Positions 4,959-8,554 of a stretch of 8,554 bases of DNA are shown piece by piece (within the stretch, counting starts at the first letter, position 1; every line of letters starts with the position of its first letter). The translations under genes and the position numbers were made by a program. The notes beneath the pieces were generated by a model. It was not told the DNA's origin. It made no database searches and saw only the letters and a program-made list of their open reading frames with translations. Source of the DNA: SIAJ01 sp036266155 (GTDB lineage Bacteria > Planctomycetota > Planctomycetia > Gemmatales > Gemmataceae); NCBI GenBank assembly GCA_036266155.1, contig DATANR010000215.1, positions 1 to 8,554 of the forward strand, in the 5' to 3' direction.

Positions 4959-7900
4959 CTAATGCCCCATGCCCCCCGCACCCGCCGGCGGCTGGCGTTG
5001 GCCATAGAAGCTGTAGAGCACCGGCACCAGATTCATCAGCAGCAGCGTCGACAACATGCCGCCGACCACGACGACGGCGAGTGGTTGCTGCGATTGCGAG
5101 CCGATCTTCGTTGAGAACGCGGCCGGCAAGAGGCCGAGGATAGCCGCCAGCGCGGTCATGGTCACCGGGCGAATGACTTGGCCTGTCCCCACCATCAATG
5201 CTTCCGTGAGTTCCGTGCCGCGCGAGCGCAAGCGGTTGTAAGCGGAGACGAAGAGCATGCCGTTCATGACCGCGACTCCCAGGATCGAGATGAACCCGAC
5301 GCCGGCCGAGATGTTGAAGTTCAGGCCCGCCAGCTTGAGCGCCCAGACGCCGCCGAGGCCCATCGCGATCACGTTGGCCAATACGACGGTTGCATCCAGC
5401 ACGCTGTGGAAGGCCACGTAGAGCAACACCAGAATCACAACCAGCGACACCGCAAAGACGCGTGCCAGCCGCTGCTCGGCCTTGCGCATGCCCTCGAATT
5501 CGCCGCTCCACTCGGTGCGATAGCCGGGCGGGATCAGCGGGGCGACGCGCTCTTGCGCCTCGGCAACCGTGCTCGCCAGATCGCGGCCGCGCACGCCAAA
5601 CTTGATCGCAATGAGTCGTTGGCCTTGTTCGCGATAGATCGTCGACGCGCCGGGCCGAAGGAATTGCGACGTGCCATCCGCGCTCGTCGGTGCGGTTACC
5701 AGATCGCGGAGTGGCCGAACGGAGACCTGATTCGGCAGCGACGGATTGGTCCAGATACTGCCGCTGATGGCCGGGGCCACGAGGCTCGTGCCCGTCGACG
5801 AGGGACCGGTGCTCGGCCCACTGAAGGGCGTGGCCGGCCGTGTCGCCGGACCGGCCGCCACTTGGTTCGCGACCGCCACGGGAATATTGAGGATCGCCTG
5901 TTCGTCGCGACGCAGCACTGCGGGCCAGCGCACGGTCAGATCGAATGAGCGCTCGCCTTCGATGATCGTTGTCGCGGGCCGGCCACCGACCGCCGTCTCG
6001 ATCGTGTCGGCCACGTCGGCGGTGCTCGCGCCGGCGTCGGCACATTTCTGGCGATCGATCGGGAACTCCAGATTCGATTGCCCCTGGATGCGAAACACGC
6101 CTGGATTCTCGACGCCCGGCACATCGTCGAGCGCTTCCTTCACCTTGGCCGCGAGGTCCTCCAGCGTGGCGAGGTCGGGCCCAAAGATCTTGACGGCGTT
6201 CTCGCCTTTGACGCCCGATAGCGCTTCCATCACGTTGTCGCGGATGTTTTGCGAGAAGTCCCAATCGACGCCGGGGAACAAGCGTTCGAGGTCGTCGTTC
6301 ATGGCGGCGATCAGTTCGGCCTTGGTCCGCGGGCGACCCAATTGCGGCTGCACCGGCCACTGGTCGGTGGGCTTGAGCGGCACAAAGGTCTCGATGTTCG
6401 AGTACGTCGTCGAGTCGGTCCCGTCGTCAGGCCGGCCGAGCTGCGGCGACACGAGTTCGACTTCCGGATACTTGCGCAGAACCTCGGAAACCTTGCGTGC
6501 GCGCTCGCTGGCTTCCTCGAACGAGATGTTCACCGGGAAGACGCCGCGAATCCAGAGATTGCCTTCCTCCAATTCGGGCATGAACTCGCGGCCCATCATG
6601 GCAGCGGTGATCCCCGTGATCGCCGTCGCCATCACAAATGCGATCGCGACCGGCCAGCGGAACATCAGCATCACGCGGAGCTGCCAGAGGTATGCCGCTC
6701 GAATGGCGCGCACGAGCATGTTGTCGCGTGCCGGCTTCATGCGCCGCAGTAGCAGAAAGCAAAGGACGGGCGACAGTGTCACGGCTAACAAGAGCGCTCC
6801 GCCGAGGGCAAACGCGTAAGTGTCGGCCATTGGTCCGAAGATCTGGCCCTCCGGCCCGGTCATCGTGAACAGTGGAATCAGCGCACAAACCATGATGAGC
6901 GTGGCAAACAATAAGCTTCTTTGCACTTCGGCACACGCCCGGACGATCTTCTGCTTGAGTGTCCATTCCGGATCGTCGTTGGTGGTGAGATGGCGGTAGA
7001 TGCTCTCCACGAGGATGAGCGACGAATCGACGATGATGCCGAAATCGACGGCGCCGATCGAAAGCAAATTGGCCGAACGGCCGCGGACAAACAGGACGGC
7101 GAATGCGAACAACAGAGCCAACGGAATATTGATGGCCACGATGAGCGCGACGCGCACGTTGCTCAGAAACAGCAACAGCACCATCGAGACCAGGGCGAGG
7201 CCGACGATCAGATTCTCCTGCACGGTGTCGGTCGTCACGCCGATCAATTCGGTGCGGTCGTAATAGGCTTCGATCTTCACGCCCGGCAACAGGTGGCCGG
7301 GTTGATTCAATTCGTCAATCCGCGTTTTGAGATCGGTCAACGCAGGCAACGACTCGGAACCCTTGCGCAGCAGCACGACGCCGCGGACCACGTCGTCATC
7401 TACGTCCCAGACGCGGTTACCTTTCGCGTCGAGAATCTCATGGCCGCTGGCGTCTTTCTCCGGTCGCGTCAGACTGACTTTTCCGAGCCGCGTGCTCCGA
7501 CTGACGACTACGCCCTCGCGGCCGATCTCGGTTTCGGGCACGCGGACCGTGCCGTTGGAATTCAAAATGGACCCGCCGTCTACCACTTGGTCGACGCGGA
7601 CGGCCTTGTTGTTCACGGTTGCCAACACGATTTGGCGGATTTCGACAAGCCGGCGAATCTCCTCGGACCGCAAGTGGCGCGCGGCCTCTTCGGGCGTTTT
7701 CATCACGAACGTTGCCGGCATCGGATCGTCGCCACGGCCAATCAATCCCAGGCCACGGACGACTTGCACGGTCGACCCGTGCGTCAGATATTCACCGCTT
7801 GCATTCTTGTTGCTGGCCGCGATCTTGGCTTGCAGCGTCGCGAGCGGAATGCCGTAATGGCTCAGTTGATTCGGGTCCGGATGCACTTCGTAGCGTTTGA

Positions 7901-8456
7901 CCTCGCCGCCCTGCGCCGCCGTCCCGACGATGCGGGGCACACGCTTGAACTCGCGGTCGAGCGTGAAGTCTTGAAGCGACTTCAAATCACGCAATTCATA
8001 AACGGGATCACCGAGCGCGTTTTTCGGGTTCGACAGAGTGTAACGATAGATTTCGCCGGTCGGCGACTGCGGTGAGATTTGCGGCTGCACTCCATTCGGG
8101 AGCTGCGCCATCTGCATGCGATTGATGACTTCCTGCTTGGCCTTCTCGAAGTCGACGCCATAGTCAAATTGATTGCGCAGATGGGACAGGCCGAAGAGTG
8201 ACTTGCTGCGCGTGTAGTTCAGTCCTTGCATCCCGGCGAGCGACGATTCGAGCGGCGTCGTCACCTGCCGTTCGACTTCCTCCGCGGATGCGCCAGGATA
8301 TTGAGCGACCACCTCGACGATGGCCGGCGCCGGATCGGGATAGGCCTCGACGTTGACGTTCTTGAACGCGACCGCCCCGCCGGCAGCGAGTGCGACCATC
8401 GAGAGCAAAACGACAACCGTGTTGTCGAGCGCCCAGTCAATTAGCTTTGCAACCAC
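4959..8456 (-). CDS. RND efflux pump inner-membrane subunit, CzcA/CusA (heavy-metal efflux) type
   Basis: 1165 aa, GTG start at 8456-8454, TAG stop at 4961-4959. GGAG (8467-8470) lies 10 nt before the GTG; the next in-frame Met is residue 20, inside the first membrane helix, so the GTG is preferred. Twelve membrane segments are evident: one near 12-30, five from about 412 to 570, one near 600-620 and five from about 1000 to 1148, with two large periplasmic loops between. The TM4 motif GAVDFGIIVD has D471 and D477, with E484 a turn later, matching the D/D/E set of heavy-metal RND pumps; the usual G-A-V after the second Asp is S-S-L, and the Asn after the Glu is Ser. The family normally has about 1040-1070 residues; the excess lies in periplasmic loops (about 243-360 and 866-905). 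It should form a trimer using the proton gradient to expel ions or compounds with an adaptor and outer-membrane channel. The substrate cannot be assigned. Confidence 0.93.
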   Translation of the reverse strand: MVAKLIDWALDNTVVVLLSMVALAAGGAVAFKNVNVEAYPDPAPAIVEVVAQYPGASAEEVERQVTTPLESSLAGMQGLNYTRSKSLFGLSHLRNQFDYGVDFEKAKQEVINRMQMAQLPNGVQPQISPQSPTGEIYRYTLSNPKNALGDPVYELRDLKSLQDFTLDREFKRVPRIVGTAAQGGEVKRYEVHPDPNQLSHYGIPLATLQAKIAASNKNASGEYLTHGSTVQVVRGLGLIGRGDDPMPATFVMKTPEEAARHLRSEEIRRLVEIRQIVLATVNNKAVRVDQVVDGGSILNSNGTVRVPETEIGREGVVVSRSTRLGKVSLTRPEKDASGHEILDAKGNRVWDVDDDVVRGVVLLRKGSESLPALTDLKTRIDELNQPGHLLPGVKIEAYYDRTELIGVTTDTVQENLIVGLALVSMVLLLFLSNVRVALIVAINIPLALLFAFAVLFVRGRSANLLSIGAVDFGIIVDSSLILVESIYRHLTTNDDPEWTLKQKIVRACAEVQRSLLFATLIMVCALIPLFTMTGPEGQIFGPMADTYAFALGGALLLAVTLSPVLCFLLLRRMKPARDNMLVRAIRAAYLWQLRVMLMFRWPVAIAFVMATAITGITAAMMGREFMPELEEGNLWIRGVFPVNISFEEASERARKVSEVLRKYPEVELVSPQLGRPDDGTDSTTYSNIETFVPLKPTDQWPVQPQLGRPRTKAELIAAMNDDLERLFPGVDWDFSQNIRDNVMEALSGVKGENAVKIFGPDLATLEDLAAKVKEALDDVPGVENPGVFRIQGQSNLEFPIDRQKCADAGASTADVADTIETAVGGRPATTIIEGERSFDLTVRWPAVLRRDEQAILNIPVAVANQVAAGPATRPATPFSGPSTGPSSTGTSLVAPAISGSIWTNPSLPNQVSVRPLRDLVTAPTSADGTSQFLRPGASTIYREQGQRLIAIKFGVRGRDLASTVAEAQERVAPLIPPGYRTEWSGEFEGMRKAEQRLARVFAVSLVVILVLLYVAFHSVLDATVVLANVIAMGLGGVWALKLAGLNFNISAGVGFISILGVAVMNGMLFVSAYNRLRSRGTELTEALMVGTGQVIRPVTMTALAAILGLLPAAFSTKIGSQSQQPLAVVVVGGMLSTLLLMNLVPVLYSFYGQRQPPAGAGGMGH
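5744..5864 (-). other. Ser/Thr/Pro/Ala/Gly-rich insertion within the RND pump
   Basis: It encodes about residues 865-905 of the pump, a low-complexity stretch with internal near-repeats such as RPATP and GPSTGPSSTG. It sits in the second periplasmic loop between NIPVAVANQ and the conserved VSVRPLRDLV strand, where CzcA/CusA relatives usually have a short connection. It remains in frame, so it is probably a flexible surface loop; processing or glycosylation is possible but unsupported. Confidence 0.6.
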
Positions 8457-8500
8457 GCGCGGCAGTCTCCGATCTCAGCGACACCTTGGAGTGCCGCGGC
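8457..8500. other. Leader segment between the hairpin and the RND start
   Basis: These 44 bp hold the RND ribosome-binding site and an 8-bp palindrome GCCGCGGC (8493-8500) directly abutting the long hairpin. No promoter of recognisable form is seen, consistent with transcription starting further right. Confidence 0.3.
8467..8470 (-). promoter_or_regulatory. Ribosome binding site for the RND gene
   Basis: GGAG on the minus strand, 10 nt upstream of GTG (8456-8454). The spacing is slightly long. It supports the GTG start, since no ATG is available before the first membrane segment. Confidence 0.4.
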
Positions 8501-8554
8501 TCGACACAGCTTTCTTTCTTTGAAAGCGCTCGAAAAGAAAGAAAGCTGCGTCGA
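8501..8554. repeat. Long near-perfect inverted repeat (hairpin) upstream of the RND gene
   Basis: Arms 8501-8521 and 8534-8554 are each 21 nt and pair with one mismatch (8506 against 8549), around a 12-nt loop (8522-8533). Each arm starts or ends with TCGA and contains three CTTT/AAAG units. In the RND transcript it would lie about 45 nt before the start codon, in the leader or an intercistronic gap. The purine-rich strand forms one arm instead of a U-run after the stem, so it is not a standard terminator. The arm ends exactly at the window edge and may continue. Confidence 0.7.

Noticed and set aside
4885..6360. 491-codon open frame on the minus strand inside the RND gene
   Set aside because: It overlaps the RND gene in another frame, and its translation is Arg/Gly-rich low-quality sequence typical of GC-rich shadows. 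The RND frame has clear homology throughout.
6921..8075. 384-codon open frame on the plus strand opposite the RND gene
   Set aside because: Antisense shadow of conserved RND codons; His/Asp/Gln-rich composition, no recognisable domain.
1..8554. tRNA, rRNA, CRISPR array, transposase or integrase
   Set aside because: None was recognisable; the direct repeats found are too few and irregular for a CRISPR array, and no mobile-element protein is encoded.

Overview
The window most likely comes from a member of the Planctomycetota. Two protein signatures point there. One is a CxxCH 'planctomycete cytochrome c' module joined to a DUF1587-like region. The other is an extracellular repeat protein whose N-terminus carries a basic stretch followed by a RLGIEALESRATP motif, the LEPR-type leader typical of planctomycete surface proteins. 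GC content is high and the genes are widely spaced. The order or genus cannot be fixed from this sequence alone.

Layout: (i) 2151 to 1, minus strand: the first 717 codons of a large secreted or membrane-anchored c-type cytochrome/DUF1587 protein, whose C-terminus lies beyond the left edge. (ii) 2152-2274: a 123-bp divergent control region with an extended -10 element (TGGTATACT) for the minus-strand gene, bracketed by an AGTGTG/CACACT inverted repeat. (iii) 2275-3171, plus: a stand-alone CHAD-domain protein, a predicted polyphosphate-associated helical protein. (iv) 3172-3429: a 258-bp non-coding stretch with five copies of AAACGCA and an 11-bp direct repeat, leading into (v) 3430-4857, plus: a repeat-built, RTX-like beta-helix/beta-roll surface protein. 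(vi) 4858-4958: a convergent gap with three short stem-loops. (vii) 8456 to 4959, minus: a complete 1165-aa CzcA/CusA-type RND efflux pump starting at GTG. (viii) 8457-8554: its upstream region, which ends in a long near-perfect hairpin running up to the right edge.

The genes do not form one pathway. The cytochrome-like gene and the CHAD gene are divergent neighbours that may share control sequences. The repeat protein looks monocistronic. The RND pump is probably the downstream member of an operon whose adaptor and outer-membrane partner would lie to the right, outside the window. No RNA gene, CRISPR array, transposase or integrase was seen.

The most noteworthy signals are: the strict D/N alternation at one position over ten successive rungs of the repeat protein; the AAACGCA cluster upstream of it; the long purine/pyrimidine hairpin before the RND gene; and a Ser/Thr/Pro/Ala-rich insertion in the pump. 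No clearly new multi-gene system is demonstrated.
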